DNA of 64,000 nt from Rhizobium sp. NLR16a (GCF_017948245.1 NZ_CP072871.1:133678-197677); one strand, 5' to 3'. Positions 1 through 9,540 are shown, numbered from the stretch's first letter. Numbers and translations: made by a program. The notes: generated from the sequence alone by a model not told the origin.

Positions 1-840
1 TCCTGTCTGCACAAGGCCCTCCAGGATGCGGCCAAGGACGGCGTCATCGAATATGTCTTCTCCGAGGGCGTCTCCGGCACCGATTATCCCCGCGCCATGC
101 GTGAATATGCCGAACAGGGCAACAAGCTGATTATCGGCGAGGCCTATGCGGTGGAAAAGGAGGCGCGGCAGGTCGCGGCCGATTATCCCGATACCGCTTT
201 CGTGCTGGGTTCAAGCGGCGAGCAGGCCGGCGACAATTTTGGCGTCTTCGGCACCTGGAACCATGACGGCGCCTATCTCGCCGGCATGCTGGCGGGCAAG
301 ATGACCAAGTCGAACATCGTCGGTTCGGTCGGCGCCATTCCGATCCCCGAGGTCAATATGCTGATCAACGCCTTTGCCGCGGGCGTCAAGGCGGTCAACC
401 CCAATGCCAAGCACCTCGTCTCGTTCATCGGCACCTTTTTCGATCCGCCGAAGGCCCGTGAAGCCGGTCTTGCCCAGATCGACGCCGGCGCCGACATCCT
501 GTTCGGCGAGCGCATCGGCACGGCCGACGCTGCCAAGGAACGCGGCATCAAGTCGGTCGGCTCGCTGGTCGATTACACGCCGCGTTATCCGGATACGGTG
601 TTTGCCAACGCCATGTGGTATTTCCGCCCGATCCTCAATGCCGCGATCGCCGATGTCGCTGCCGGCAAACCAGTCGGGAGGAACTACACGTCTTACGGCC
701 TGATGAAGGAAGGCGGCAGCGATATCGTCTTCGTCAAGGGCGTGGCGCCTGCCGAGGCGGAGGCCGCGATGGAAGCCAAGCGGGCGGAGATCAAGGCCGG
801 CACCTTCGAAGTTCCGAAGTTGATGGAAGAGCCGAAGTAG
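1..840 (+). CDS. BMP-family ABC transporter substrate-binding protein (5' end outside window)
   Basis: The reading frame is open from the first base, so the N-terminus and signal peptide lie outside the window; 279 C-terminal residues are present. The sequence fits the basic membrane protein (BMP/PnrA) family of periplasmic binding proteins, which bind nucleosides and related purines or pyrimidines: SSGEQAGDNFGVFG, DGAYLAGMLAGKMTKSN and the FGERIGTADAAKERGIKSVG region are typical. It is followed after 8 bases by an amidase, then by the ATPase and two permeases of the same transporter class, so it is the binding protein of this importer. Family assignment is strong; the substrate is inferred from the downstream deaminase, not seen. 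Confidence 0.88.
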   Translation, partial: SCLHKALQDAAKDGVIEYVFSEGVSGTDYPRAMREYAEQGNKLIIGEAYAVEKEARQVAADYPDTAFVLGSSGEQAGDNFGVFGTWNHDGAYLAGMLAGKMTKSNIVGSVGAIPIPEVNMLINAFAAGVKAVNPNAKHLVSFIGTFFDPPKAREAGLAQIDAGADILFGERIGTADAAKERGIKSVGSLVDYTPRYPDTVFANAMWYFRPILNAAIADVAAGKPVGRNYTSYGLMKEGGSDIVFVKGVAPAEAEAAMEAKRAEIKAGTFEVPKLMEEPK

Positions 841-848
841 TTCGCCCC

Positions 849-2261
849 ATGCAGGGCGATGCGACGGAACTGGCGGCAGCGATCAGGCATGGCAGCCTGA
901 GTGCTGCAGAAGCGTTGCAGATCTCCCTCGAGGCCGCCGCACGGCATGAGTCGCTCGGCGCGATCGCCTATCTCGATGCCGCCATGGGTTTCGCCGCGGC
1001 GCACGCCTGCGATCGGGAGCGGCAGAGCGCGCCCGGCGATTTTGCCGCCCGGCCCTTTCCCGGCGTGCCGACCTTGGCGAAAGATCTTGGCGGCCCCTTT
1101 GCCGGGTTGCCGGTGACGGCTGGTTCTCGCCTCTTCGAACGAAAGGGCGGCGAAGCCGATTCCGATCTTGCTTCTCGGTTCCGCGATGCTGGCTTCTGCC
1201 TGTTCGGCTTGACGACGAGCCCGGAATTCGGCCTTTCGCTCGCCAGCGAACCGGCAATCGGGCCTGTCTGCCGCAATCCGCTCGATCCGGCCCGCACCGC
1301 CGGCGGCTCCTCCGGCGGCGCTGCGGCGGCGGTTGCGGCCGGGATCGTCGCGATCGCCCATGCCACCGACGCCGGCGGCTCGATCCGTGTGCCGGCCGCC
1401 TGTTGCGGCCTCGTCGGACTGAAGCCGACCCGCGGCGCCATTCCGGGCGGACCATCCTTCGGCAACCACCTCGCCGGCATCGCCAGCGAACTCGCGGTCT
1501 GCCGCTCGGTGCGGGATACGGCACTGATTTTCAGCCGGTTGACCGGTCATGCGCGCGGCCCTGTTGCGGATCCCTCCCCTGTCGATACCGGCGCTGGCCG
1601 TTTGCGGATCGGCTTGCTGACCGATACTGGGTCGGCCTACCCGACCGAGGGCGATCGGCTCACAGCCGTCGAGGCGGCGGTGCGCGTGCTCGAGAACGAT
1701 GGACATGTCGTCGTCCCGCTCGCCTGGACCGACTTCGAATGGAGCGTCATCGCCAGCAGCCGCGCCTTCGCCGATATCGTTTCCGTCAACCTCGCCGCGC
1801 TCATCGAGGCGGCAGTGCTCGATGAAAGCAGGGCCGAGCCTCTCACGCAGGCTTTCGCGGCGCGCGGGCGGGCACTGTCGGCCATTATGCTCTGGAACAC
1901 CCTGAGCGACGCCGTCCTGGTGAGCCATCGTCTCTGGTCACTGTTCGACAGGGTCGATTGCATCCTGATGCCGATGCTCGCCGCCGCGCCCCTTGCGATC
2001 GGCTCCTTTCCGTCCGATCATGCCGACACGGAACTGCATCTCGAACGAATGGCGGCATTCGCGCCGCTTGCCTGCCTGGCCAATATTTCGGGTTTTCCTG
2101 CTTTGACGCTCCCTTTCGGACAGGATCAACAGGCTATGCCGCTGCCGCTGCAGCTCTTGGCGCCTATGGGCCACGAGCCACGCCTTCTGTCGCTTGCCGC
2201 ACGCCTGGAGGCCGAGGGGCGATGGCAGCACCGGTTTCCGGTGGCGGGATTGTTGTCATGA
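849..2261 (+). CDS. Amidase signature family hydrolase
   Basis: A 470-residue amidase-signature enzyme. The Ser-cisSer-Lys triad is visible: Lys78 in TLAKDLGG, Ser154 in AGGSSGG, and nucleophile Ser178 in DAGGSIRVP. The frame stays open upstream to 615, but the ATG at 849, 8 bases after the binding-protein stop, is the sensible start since earlier starts would sit inside that gene. Its stop overlaps the next ATG as ATGA, so translation is probably coupled to the transporter ATPase. An amidase placed inside a BMP importer operon with a cytosine-deaminase homologue suggests hydrolysis of an amide or ureido intermediate of the imported compound. The exact substrate cannot be read from the sequence. 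Confidence 0.85.
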   Translation: MQGDATELAAAIRHGSLSAAEALQISLEAAARHESLGAIAYLDAAMGFAAAHACDRERQSAPGDFAARPFPGVPTLAKDLGGPFAGLPVTAGSRLFERKGGEADSDLASRFRDAGFCLFGLTTSPEFGLSLASEPAIGPVCRNPLDPARTAGGSSGGAAAAVAAGIVAIAHATDAGGSIRVPAACCGLVGLKPTRGAIPGGPSFGNHLAGIASELAVCRSVRDTALIFSRLTGHARGPVADPSPVDTGAGRLRIGLLTDTGSAYPTEGDRLTAVEAAVRVLENDGHVVVPLAWTDFEWSVIASSRAFADIVSVNLAALIEAAVLDESRAEPLTQAFAARGRALSAIMLWNTLSDAVLVSHRLWSLFDRVDCILMPMLAAAPLAIGSFPSDHADTELHLERMAAFAPLACLANISGFPALTLPFGQDQQAMPLPLQLLAPMGHEPRLLSLAARLEAEGRWQHRFPVAGLLS

Positions 2262-3790
2262 CCGGGTCTGTTCTCGAGATTGTCGGCGTCAGCAAACGCT
2301 TCGGCGCCAATCTCGCCAATGACGATATTTCCATGACCCTCGCCAAGGGCGAGATCGTGGCCCTGCTCGGCGAGAACGGTGCCGGCAAGACCACGCTGAT
2401 GAGTATCCTTTTCGGCCATTACGTGCCGGATGCCGGCCGAATTCTGATCGACGGCGCCGAGCTGCCGCAGGGAAAGCCGCGCGCGGCAATCCGCGCCGGC
2501 GTCGGCATGGTGCACCAGCATTTCTCGCTCGCCCCCAATCTGACGGTCCTTGAAAATGTCATGACCGGCACGGAGGGACTATGGTCCTGGCGTTCGGCAA
2601 CGTCAGCGGCGCGCAAGAAGCTCCTGGCCATTTCCGAGCGCTTCGGCCTCACGGTTGATCCCGACGCTCGCCTTGGCGATCTGTCGGTCGGTGAGCAGCA
2701 GCGAGTGGAAATCCTCAAGGCGCTCTACAACGACGCCCGCATCCTCATCCTCGACGAGCCGACGGCGGTGCTGACCAACATCGAGGCCGAGCGGCTGTTC
2801 ACGACGCTGAAGGAAATGGCCCGCCAGGGCCTGTCGTTGATCTTTATCTCGCACAAGCTCGATGAGGTCATGGCTGCGGCCGACCGCATCGTCGTCTTAC
2901 GCGGCGGCAAGATGGTCGCCGAACGCAGGGCAGCGGAAACCAGCAAGGCGGAACTCGCCGAACTGATGGTCGGGCGGCGCGTCACACGGCCCGTGCGCGA
3001 GCCGTCGACACCCGGGGCCATTGCCCTCGAAGCGGACGGCGTGACGGTGCGCACCGGCGGCGTCGATCGGCTGAAATCGGTCAGCTTTCGGCTGCATCAG
3101 GGCGAGATCCTCGGCATCATCGGCGTTTCGGGCAATGGCCAGGCGGCGTTGGCGCGCCTTCTGTCCGGCACGCTGGCGCGCAGCGGCGGCGACCTCAGGC
3201 TGTTCGGGGAAGCGGTCGGTCATCTCGGCGTCGCCGATGTCGTCGAAGCCGGCATTGGCCGCATTCCCGAGGACCGCAACCATGAGGGCGTGATCGGCGA
3301 AATGGCCATCTGGGAAAATGCGGTGCTGGAGCGCATCGCTTCGCCCACCTTCTCGCGCCGCGGCCTCGTCAACCGCAAGGCCGGCATGGCCTTTGCCCGC
3401 GAGATCATCGACGGCTTCGACGTTCGCGGCGGCGGCCCGGCAACCCGCGCGCGGCTGCTGTCCGGCGGCAATATGCAAAAGCTCATTCTCGGGCGCAGTC
3501 TATATCGGCGGCCGCGCATCCTGATCGCGGCGCAGCCTGCGCGCGGCCTCGATGAAGGTGCGGTTGCCGCCGTGCATGCGCGCCTGCTGGAAGCTCGTCG
3601 GCAGGGGACTGCGGTGCTGCTGATCTCGGAGGATCTTGACGAGGTGATTGCGCTTGCAGACCGCATACAGGCGATCGTCGGCGGCCGGCTGTCGCCGCCC
3701 GTCGACGCCGATGGCGCCGACGCCCGCAGGCTGGGGCTGATGATGGCCGGCGAATGGCAAGAGACCCGCGAGGCCGATCATGCGATTTGA
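2258..3790 (+). CDS. BMP-type ABC transporter ATP-binding protein (two fused ATPase domains)
   Basis: A 510-residue double nucleotide-binding protein as in the RbsA/BMP-type importers. The first half has an intact Walker A (GENGAGKT, residues 38-45), signature LSVGEQQRVEILKAL and Walker B ILILDEPTAVLT. The second half has a degenerate Walker A (GVSGNGQAAL, no Lys-Thr), signature LSGGNMQKLILGRSL and a Walker B variant ending ARGLD; this degeneracy is normal for the family. The ATG overlaps the amidase stop as ATGA; the frame is open much further upstream but only in the shadow of the amidase. Its stop lies 11 bases inside the next permease gene. Confidence 0.92.
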   Translation: MTGSVLEIVGVSKRFGANLANDDISMTLAKGEIVALLGENGAGKTTLMSILFGHYVPDAGRILIDGAELPQGKPRAAIRAGVGMVHQHFSLAPNLTVLENVMTGTEGLWSWRSATSAARKKLLAISERFGLTVDPDARLGDLSVGEQQRVEILKALYNDARILILDEPTAVLTNIEAERLFTTLKEMARQGLSLIFISHKLDEVMAAADRIVVLRGGKMVAERRAAETSKAELAELMVGRRVTRPVREPSTPGAIALEADGVTVRTGGVDRLKSVSFRLHQGEILGIIGVSGNGQAALARLLSGTLARSGGDLRLFGEAVGHLGVADVVEAGIGRIPEDRNHEGVIGEMAIWENAVLERIASPTFSRRGLVNRKAGMAFAREIIDGFDVRGGGPATRARLLSGGNMQKLILGRSLYRRPRILIAAQPARGLDEGAVAAVHARLLEARRQGTAVLLISEDLDEVIALADRIQAIVGGRLSPPVDADGADARRLGLMMAGEWQETREADHAI

Positions 3791-4829
3791 GCGCCGCGAG
3801 CACCGCCCGCTTTACCTGCTGATCGCCACCCCCGTCATCGCCATCATCGCGGCGCTGGCGCTGGCGGGCATCTTGATCTCGATCGCCGGCGCACCTGTTC
3901 TCGACGCCTATTGGCGCATTCTGACCGGCGCCTTCGGTTCGCGGCTTTCGGCGACCGAAACGCTGACACGGGCAACGCCGCTGATGCTGACCGGGCTTGC
4001 TGCCGCCGTCGCCTTCCGGGCGCGGCTCTGGAATATTGGCGCCGAGGGCCAGTTCTATCTCGGCGCCATTGCCGTTGCGGCAGCAAGTTCGAAACTGCTG
4101 GGCAATCTTCCCGCGCCCATCCTCGTCCCGCTCCTGCTGCTGATCGGCGCCATCGCCGGCATGGTGCTGATCCTGGTTCCGCTATGGCTCAGGCTGCGCT
4201 TTTCCGTCGATGAGGTCGTCACCAGCCTGCTCATCAACTTCATCGCCGTGCTTTTCGTGTCGATGCTGATCGACGGGGTTCTCAAGGATCCGCTCGCTTT
4301 CGGCTGGCCGCAGTCGCAATCCGTCAGCGATCACGCCATGCTGCCGAAGCTGATCGCCCGCTCGCGCCTGCATATCGGCTTTTCGATCGCCATCGTTCTT
4401 GCCGTCGTCGTCCATTTCGTTCAGTCCCGTACGGTGTTCGGCATGCAGTCCCGCGCTGCGGGCCTCAATCCCGCCGGCGCGGTCTTCGCAGGTGTGCCCC
4501 TCGGCAGAACGCTGGTGAAGGTCGCCTGCCTCTCGGGCGGGCTTGCGGGGCTTGCAGGCGCGATCGAGGTGATGGGCGTCAAGGGTTACGTGACGACCGA
4601 TCTGTCGCCCGGTTTCGGCTACGCCGGCATCGTGGTGGCGATGCTTGCCAATCTCAATCCGCTCGGTGTCGTCTTCGCCGCCATTTTCACGGCCACCATG
4701 TTCGTGGGCGCCGACGGCATGAGCCGGGGTCTCGGCATCCCGACCTATATCGCCGATGTCACAGTGGCGCTGTCGCTGCTGACGATGCTGATCGCGTTGT
4801 TCTTCACCCAGTACAGGATCCGGCGATGA
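3780..4829 (+). CDS. BMP-type ABC transporter permease 1
   Basis: A 349-residue multi-spanning inner membrane protein of the BPD_transp_2 (RbsC/LivHM-like) permease group. About eight to ten hydrophobic segments are visible. The family stretches WNIGAEGQFYLGAIAV and the loop KVACLSGGLAGLAGAIEVMGVKGY are present. It overlaps the ATPase gene by 11 bases at its 5' end and the second permease by ATGA at its 3' end, so the two permeases should be made together and form a heterodimeric channel with the double ATPase. Confidence 0.9.
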   Translation: MRFERREHRPLYLLIATPVIAIIAALALAGILISIAGAPVLDAYWRILTGAFGSRLSATETLTRATPLMLTGLAAAVAFRARLWNIGAEGQFYLGAIAVAAASSKLLGNLPAPILVPLLLLIGAIAGMVLILVPLWLRLRFSVDEVVTSLLINFIAVLFVSMLIDGVLKDPLAFGWPQSQSVSDHAMLPKLIARSRLHIGFSIAIVLAVVVHFVQSRTVFGMQSRAAGLNPAGAVFAGVPLGRTLVKVACLSGGLAGLAGAIEVMGVKGYVTTDLSPGFGYAGIVVAMLANLNPLGVVFAAIFTATMFVGADGMSRGLGIPTYIADVTVALSLLTMLIALFFTQYRIRR

Positions 4830-5770
4830 TGCAGCTGTTCGATATCATCGCCTCCGCCGGCCTCTGGGCGGCAATCCTGCGGATCGCCACGCCGCTGATT
4901 TTCGGCACGCTCGGCGCCCTGCTCTGTGAACGGGCGGGTGTGCTCAATCTCGGCATCGAAGGCATCATGACCTTCGGCGCGATGATCGGCTGGCTTTCCG
5001 TCTATCATGGCGCCGATCTTTGGACCGGCCTGCTGATTGCTGCGATCGCCGGCGGCGTCTTCGGTCTGCTGCATGCGGGGCTGACGGTGACGCTCGGCCT
5101 CTCGCAGCATGTCTCCGGTCTCGGCGTCACGCTCTTTGCATCGAGCTTCAGTTATTATGTCTTCCGGCTGATCGTGCCGCTTGCCAATACGCCGCCGACC
5201 ATCGTGCCGTTCCAGCCGATCGCCATTCCCGTCCTCTCGACGCTGCCTTTCATCGGCCCGGCCTTCTTCACGCAGACCGCGCCGACCTATCTTGCGATCC
5301 TGATCGCCCTGTTGATGGCCTACATCATCTTCCGCACGCCCATGGGGCTTGCGATCCGCATGACCGGCGAAAACCCGCATGCTGCGGAAGCCCAGGGCGT
5401 CAATCCGATGAAGGTGCGTTACGGCGCGGTCATCGCCGGCAGCGCGCTGATGGGAATGGGCGGCGCCTTCCTGACCTTGTCGGCGTTCAACAGCTTCTTC
5501 CCGACCATGGTGCAGGGGCGCGGATGGATCTGCATCGCGCTCGTCGTCTTCGCCTCCTGGCGGCCGGGCCGGGCGCTTTTCGGCGCCCTGCTCTTCGCGT
5601 TCTTCGATGCCTTTCAGCTTCGGCTGCAAACCGTGCTGAGCGGGCTTGTGCCCTATCAGCTCTTCCTGATGACGCCCTATATTCTCTCCATCGCCGCGCT
5701 TGCCGTCATGGCCCGCCGCGCCCGCGTTCCGCAGGCGCTGATGCAGCCCTACCGCCGCGGCGAGCGCTGA
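4826..5770 (+). CDS. BMP-type ABC transporter permease 2
   Basis: A 314-residue permease, shorter than its partner as is usual for this transporter class. The recognisable pieces are the N-terminal RIATPLIFGTLGALLCERAG, the GVLNLGIEGIMTFGAMIG segment and RMTGENPHAAEAQGVN. Multiple hydrophobic helices make up most of the length. The start overlaps the preceding stop (ATGA). The next gene starts 26 bases after its stop with no terminator between, so the amidohydrolase belongs to the same transcription unit. Confidence 0.9.
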   Translation: MMQLFDIIASAGLWAAILRIATPLIFGTLGALLCERAGVLNLGIEGIMTFGAMIGWLSVYHGADLWTGLLIAAIAGGVFGLLHAGLTVTLGLSQHVSGLGVTLFASSFSYYVFRLIVPLANTPPTIVPFQPIAIPVLSTLPFIGPAFFTQTAPTYLAILIALLMAYIIFRTPMGLAIRMTGENPHAAEAQGVNPMKVRYGAVIAGSALMGMGGAFLTLSAFNSFFPTMVQGRGWICIALVVFASWRPGRALFGALLFAFFDAFQLRLQTVLSGLVPYQLFLMTPYILSIAALAVMARRARVPQALMQPYRRGER

Positions 5771-5796
5771 GACCGTCCACATCCAACGAGGCTCCG

Positions 5797-7086
5797 ATGT
5801 TCGATCTGATCGTCAGAAACGCAAATCTCCCCGATGGCCGCACCGGCATCGATATCGGCATCGAGGGCGGCAGGATCTTTGCCGTCGAGCCCAATCTCCA
5901 GGCGCAGGCTGGCGAAGAAATCGATGCAACCGGCAGGCTGATCAGCCCGCCTTTCGTCGATCCGCATTTTCATATGGACGCCACCCTGTCGCTCGGCCTG
6001 CCGCGCATGAACGTCTCCGGCACGCTGCTCGAAGGCATAGCACTTTGGGGCGAGCTGCGCCCCATCGTGACGAGGGAAGAACTGGTCGATCGCGCGCTGC
6101 GCTATTGCGATCTGGCGGTGACGCAAGGCCTGCTTTTCATCCGCAGCCATGTCGATACCAGCGATCCCAGGCTGGTGACGGTCGAGGCGATGATCGAGGT
6201 CCGCGAGAGGGTCGCGCCCTATATCGACCTGCAATTGGTCGCCTTCCCGCAAGACGGCTATTACCGCTCGCCGGGCGCGATCGACGCGCTCAACCGTGCT
6301 CTCGACATGGGCGTCGACATCGTCGGCGGCATTCCGCACTTCGAACGGACGATGGGCGAAGGGACGGCCTCGGTCGAGGCGCTCTGCCGTATCGCCGCCG
6401 ATCGCGGCCTGCCGGTCGACATGCATTGCGACGAAACCGACGATCCGCTCTCGCGCCATATCGAGACGCTGGCCGCGCAAACCATCCGCTTCGGACTGCA
6501 GGGACGTGTCGCTGGCTCGCATCTGACCTCGATGCATTCGATGGACAATTATTATGTTTCCAAGCTCATCCCGCTGATGGCAGAGGCTAAGATCAACGTC
6601 ATCCCCAATCCGCTGATCAACATCATGCTGCAAGGCCGGCACGATACCTATCCGAAACGCCGCGGCATGACCCGCGTGAGGGAGTTGATGGATGCCGGGC
6701 TCAACGTTTCCTTCGGGCATGATTGCGTCATGGACCCGTGGTATTCGATGGGATCAGGCGACATGCTGGAGGTCGGCCATATGGCGATCCATGTCGCGCA
6801 GATGGCCGGCATCGAAGACAAGAAGAAGATCTTCGATGCCCTGACGGTCAACTCGGCAAAGACGATGGGCCTTTCAGGTTACGGCCTGGAGAAGGGATGC
6901 AACGCCGACCTCGTCATCCTCCAGGCGCGCGATACGCTGGAAGCGCTGCGGCTGAAGCCGAACCGACTGGCCGTGATCCGCCGCGGCAAGGTTATCGTCC
7001 GCTCGGCGCCGCGCATCGGCGAGCTTTTCCTGGACGGGCGTCCGGCCCGGATCGATGGTGGTCTGGATTACGCGCCGCGCTATTGA
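5797..7086 (+). CDS. Cytosine deaminase / N-isopropylammelide-type amidohydrolase
   Basis: A 429-residue CodA-like metal-dependent amidohydrolase. All metal and catalytic positions of E. coli cytosine deaminase can be placed with a constant shift of four: His57 and His59 in DPHFHMD, His210 and Glu213 in HCDETDD, His242 in GSHLTSMHSMD and Asp309 in GHDCVMDPWYSMGSGDML. It should deaminate or hydrolyse an exocyclic amine of a pyrimidine, triazine or similar ring in the cytoplasm. The frame is open back to 5020 inside the permease gene; ATG 5797, with the conserved MFDLIVRNAN opening, is the start. As last gene after a nucleobase-type importer it likely acts on the imported compound. Confidence 0.88.
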   Translation: MFDLIVRNANLPDGRTGIDIGIEGGRIFAVEPNLQAQAGEEIDATGRLISPPFVDPHFHMDATLSLGLPRMNVSGTLLEGIALWGELRPIVTREELVDRALRYCDLAVTQGLLFIRSHVDTSDPRLVTVEAMIEVRERVAPYIDLQLVAFPQDGYYRSPGAIDALNRALDMGVDIVGGIPHFERTMGEGTASVEALCRIAADRGLPVDMHCDETDDPLSRHIETLAAQTIRFGLQGRVAGSHLTSMHSMDNYYVSKLIPLMAEAKINVIPNPLINIMLQGRHDTYPKRRGMTRVRELMDAGLNVSFGHDCVMDPWYSMGSGDMLEVGHMAIHVAQMAGIEDKKKIFDALTVNSAKTMGLSGYGLEKGCNADLVILQARDTLEALRLKPNRLAVIRRGKVIVRSAPRIGELFLDGRPARIDGGLDYAPRY

Positions 7087-7106
7087 GACGCGACGACGCC
7101 TGCGCG

Positions 7107-7886
7107 CTATCTCGTCGCGCGGCGGGCTGTGATGATCCAGGCGCGGGAGTCGAAAAACACACCCTCCGGCGCCATATGCGCCGCCAGCAAATCGCGCAGA
7201 CGCTGCAGCGGTTTGCCGGGCGGCTCATCGGTGCGTGCGAGCGCGTCCTTCACAAGATAAAGGCCGGCGAGCGCCTCGGACGCCGCATCGACGTCCGGTC
7301 CATAGAAGACCGGCTCTCGCACGTCGGCAAAATCGATCGACGTAAAACCTGCGGTACTCAAAAGGTCCTTCGCAATGGGAGGATTGCCAAGCGAAAACGG
7401 ATTGGGACCACCTGCCGAAACCGTAGTTGCGGGCGCCAGGGCCTGCCGGATGGCGCCAGACCACTCGTTATGCTCCCGGCTTTGCCACACCATCCACACA
7501 AGGCGGGCGCCCGGACGCATCGCCCTGCCGATATTGGCAAATGCCGCCGCCGGATCGGCAAAAAACATCACGCCGAACCGGCTGATGCAGAGGTCGAAGC
7601 CGGCAGCCGGAAAGGCATGGAATTGCGCGTCTGCCTGCTCGAATACCACATTTCGCAAACCTTCCGCAGCACTCCGTCGCCTTGCGACTTCGAGCATCTC
7701 GGCTGATGTATCCACTCCGACCGCTTTTCCTTGCGGCGCGGCGCGGGCGGCCTCGCGCGTCGTCTGTCCCGCGCCGCAGCCGATATCGAGCACCAGGTCA
7801 CCGGGGGCAACGCCGGCAGCAATACGCAGGTGCCGATTGTGTCTCGCCAATTCCGCGTCGTAAAAGTCGGCACGATCCAACGCCAT
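7107..7886 (-). CDS. Class I SAM-dependent methyltransferase
   Basis: A 259-residue Rossmann-fold methyltransferase. Motif I VLDIGCGAGQTT is followed by the acidic end of strand 2 (AVGVDTSAEML) and a FEQADAQ motif near strand 4. The ATG at 7886 is preferred; a TTG at 7916 would add ten residues but has no better ribosome site. It converges on the deaminase gene with a 20-base gap and is divergent from the alpha/beta hydrolase. The methyl acceptor is unknown; the family includes ubiquinone/menaquinone-like and small-molecule methylases. Confidence 0.8.
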   Translation of the reverse strand: MALDRADFYDAELARHNRHLRIAAGVAPGDLVLDIGCGAGQTTREAARAAPQGKAVGVDTSAEMLEVARRRSAAEGLRNVVFEQADAQFHAFPAAGFDLCISRFGVMFFADPAAAFANIGRAMRPGARLVWMVWQSREHNEWSGAIRQALAPATTVSAGGPNPFSLGNPPIAKDLLSTAGFTSIDFADVREPVFYGPDVDAASEALAGLYLVKDALARTDEPPGKPLQRLRDLLAAHMAPEGVFFDSRAWIITARRATR

Positions 7887-8010
7887 AACACTCACTTTGC
7901 TTTGTTCGAGGATCAATCTTCAGTCTGATGGGGTTTCGCGTGCCAAAACAGATTGCATATGAGGATCAGTTATGCAAGATTAAGACTGGTTGCGAATTGC
8001 AATCGGAAAG

Positions 8011-8883
8011 ATGGGTATGGAAATGACCGGGTCAACTCTCGTCGCCGAAAAGATCGTCGCATTCGAAAATGTGCAACTGCACACCCAGGCCTTCGGCGAT
8101 CCGGCCCACCCGCCCGTATTGTTGATCATGGGGGTGATGTCTTCGATGCTGTGGTGGCCGGAAAGGTTCTGCGAGGAACTCGCCGCACAAGGGCGCTACG
8201 TGATCCGCTACGACCAGCGCGACACCGGCCTTTCCACGTGTTATCCGCCGGGCGAGCCGGACTATTCGTTTAGCGATCTGGCCGACGACGCCATCGCCGT
8301 TCTCGACGGTTATGGAATTGAGGCCGCGCATCTGGTGGGCATGTCGATGGGCGGTTTCGTGGCGCAAGAGGCCGCATTGCGCCACCGCCGGCGCGTGCGG
8401 ACACTTACCGTGATCAGCTCGTCGCCGGTCGGAGTCGACGGCCTGCCTTCTTCGACCAAAGCTTACAAGGAACATTCCGCCGCTGCCGAAAGTCTCGACT
8501 GGTCGGATCTTGGGACCATCGCCGATTTCCTGCGCCGCGATTCAGCCATGCTGGCCGGCACCAGGCATCCGCACGATGCCGAGGCGGCAACCGCCCTCAT
8601 CGCACGCGACATGAGCCGCGCCGCGTCCTTTGTCAGCGCGATCAACCATTTCATGCTGTTGAGCGAGGATGGCGCCGCCACGTTGCATGCGTCCGGTATC
8701 GATGTGCCGGTTCTCGTAATTCACGGGACGTCGGATCCGCTCTTCCCGATCGAACACGGAGAGGCCTTCACCTGTGTCGCGCCGAGCGCTGAGCTGCACC
8801 GGCTTGTTGGTGGCGGGCACGAAATTCACGATCGGGACATCGACGAAATGGTGCGTATCATTGCCGATCGCACCGGGTTCTGA
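8011..8883 (+). CDS. Alpha/beta hydrolase
   Basis: A 290-residue alpha/beta hydrolase-fold protein. The nucleophile elbow is GMSMGG, an oxyanion-hole region LLIMGVMSSMLWW lies near the N-terminus, the acidic residue is in VIHGTSDPLFP and the catalytic histidine in GGGHEIHD, so a full Ser-Asp-His triad is available. It resembles the group holding aclacinomycin methylesterase-like and other small-ester hydrolases. The frame is open to a TTG at 7990; several ATGs (8011, 8017, 8023) are possible and 8011 was chosen. It is transcribed away from the methyltransferase. Substrate unknown. Confidence 0.8.
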   Translation: MGMEMTGSTLVAEKIVAFENVQLHTQAFGDPAHPPVLLIMGVMSSMLWWPERFCEELAAQGRYVIRYDQRDTGLSTCYPPGEPDYSFSDLADDAIAVLDGYGIEAAHLVGMSMGGFVAQEAALRHRRRVRTLTVISSSPVGVDGLPSSTKAYKEHSAAAESLDWSDLGTIADFLRRDSAMLAGTRHPHDAEAATALIARDMSRAASFVSAINHFMLLSEDGAATLHASGIDVPVLVIHGTSDPLFPIEHGEAFTCVAPSAELHRLVGGGHEIHDRDIDEMVRIIADRTGF

Positions 8884-8910
8884 CCCGCCTGCCGAGCGGC
8901 TGGACGCGCC

Positions 8911-8940
8911 ATGCATGCCGGCATTGTTTCCGGCATGCAT
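8911..8940. terminator. Perfect 11-bp inverted repeat between convergent genes
   Basis: ATGCATGCCGG at 8911-8921 is matched exactly by CCGGCATGCAT at 8930-8940 around an 8-base loop. It lies between the 3' ends of the alpha/beta hydrolase and msrA, so it is probably a bidirectional transcription stop, although no long T-run follows on either strand. Confidence 0.55.
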
Positions 8941-8952
8941 GCGCCAATTGCG

Positions 8953-9462
8953 TCAGGCAATCTTCTGGCGGGCCGGCAGCTTCCAGCCGGGCCGGATGAA
9001 ATGGCAGGTATAGCCGTTCGGAATCCGTTCCAGATAATCCTGATGCTCTGGCTCGGCCTCCCAGAAATCGCTCACCGGCACGACCTCAGTGACGACCTTG
9101 CCGGGCCACAAGCCGGACGCGTCGACATCGGCGATCGTATCGCGGGCGACACGCTCCTGCTCCGGGCTGGTGTAGAAGATCGCCGAGCGATAGCTCGTGC
9201 CGACGTCGTTGCCCTGGCGGTTGCGCGTGCTCGGATCATGGATCTGGAAGAAGAATTCGAGGATTTCGCGATAGCTGATCCGGGCGGGGTCGAAGATGAT
9301 CTCGATCGCCTCGGCATGGGTGCCGTGGTTGCGGTAGGTGGCATTCGGCACATCGCCGCCGGTATAGCCGACGCGGGTCGAAATAACGCCATTATAGCGG
9401 CGGATGAGGTCCTGCATGCCCCAGAAGCAGCCGCCGGCGAGCACTGCACGTTCTTCGGTCAT
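8953..9462 (-). CDS. msrA: Peptide-methionine (S)-S-oxide reductase MsrA
   Basis: A 169-residue MsrA that reduces methionine-S-sulfoxide in damaged proteins. The active-site motif GGCFWGMQ places the catalytic cysteine at residue 12; the conserved [19 protein letters not shown] and [15 protein letters not shown] segments follow. A possible resolving cysteine is in GYTCHF near the C-terminus. The ATG at 9462 has a good ribosome site (AAGGAGA) just upstream, better than the in-frame extension to 9501. No MsrB partner is present in the window. Confidence 0.95.
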   Translation of the reverse strand: MTEERAVLAGGCFWGMQDLIRRYNGVISTRVGYTGGDVPNATYRNHGTHAEAIEIIFDPARISYREILEFFFQIHDPSTRNRQGNDVGTSYRSAIFYTSPEQERVARDTIADVDASGLWPGKVVTEVVPVSDFWEAEPEHQDYLERIPNGYTCHFIRPGWKLPARQKIA

Positions 9463-9540
9463 TGGGTGTCTCCTTGTTTCCCGAGAGATAGTGTCTCGCA
9501 CCTTAGATTTCCATATCTCGAGTCCGGCGACCGGCCTGGT

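Noticed and set aside
693..1928. Long minus-strand open frame (411 codons) over the amidase
   Set aside because: Antisense shadow of a conserved gene in high-GC DNA; low-complexity composition and no family features.
4745..6720. Minus-strand frames over permease 2 and the deaminase
   Set aside because: Both are antisense to strongly conserved proteins and show no motif.
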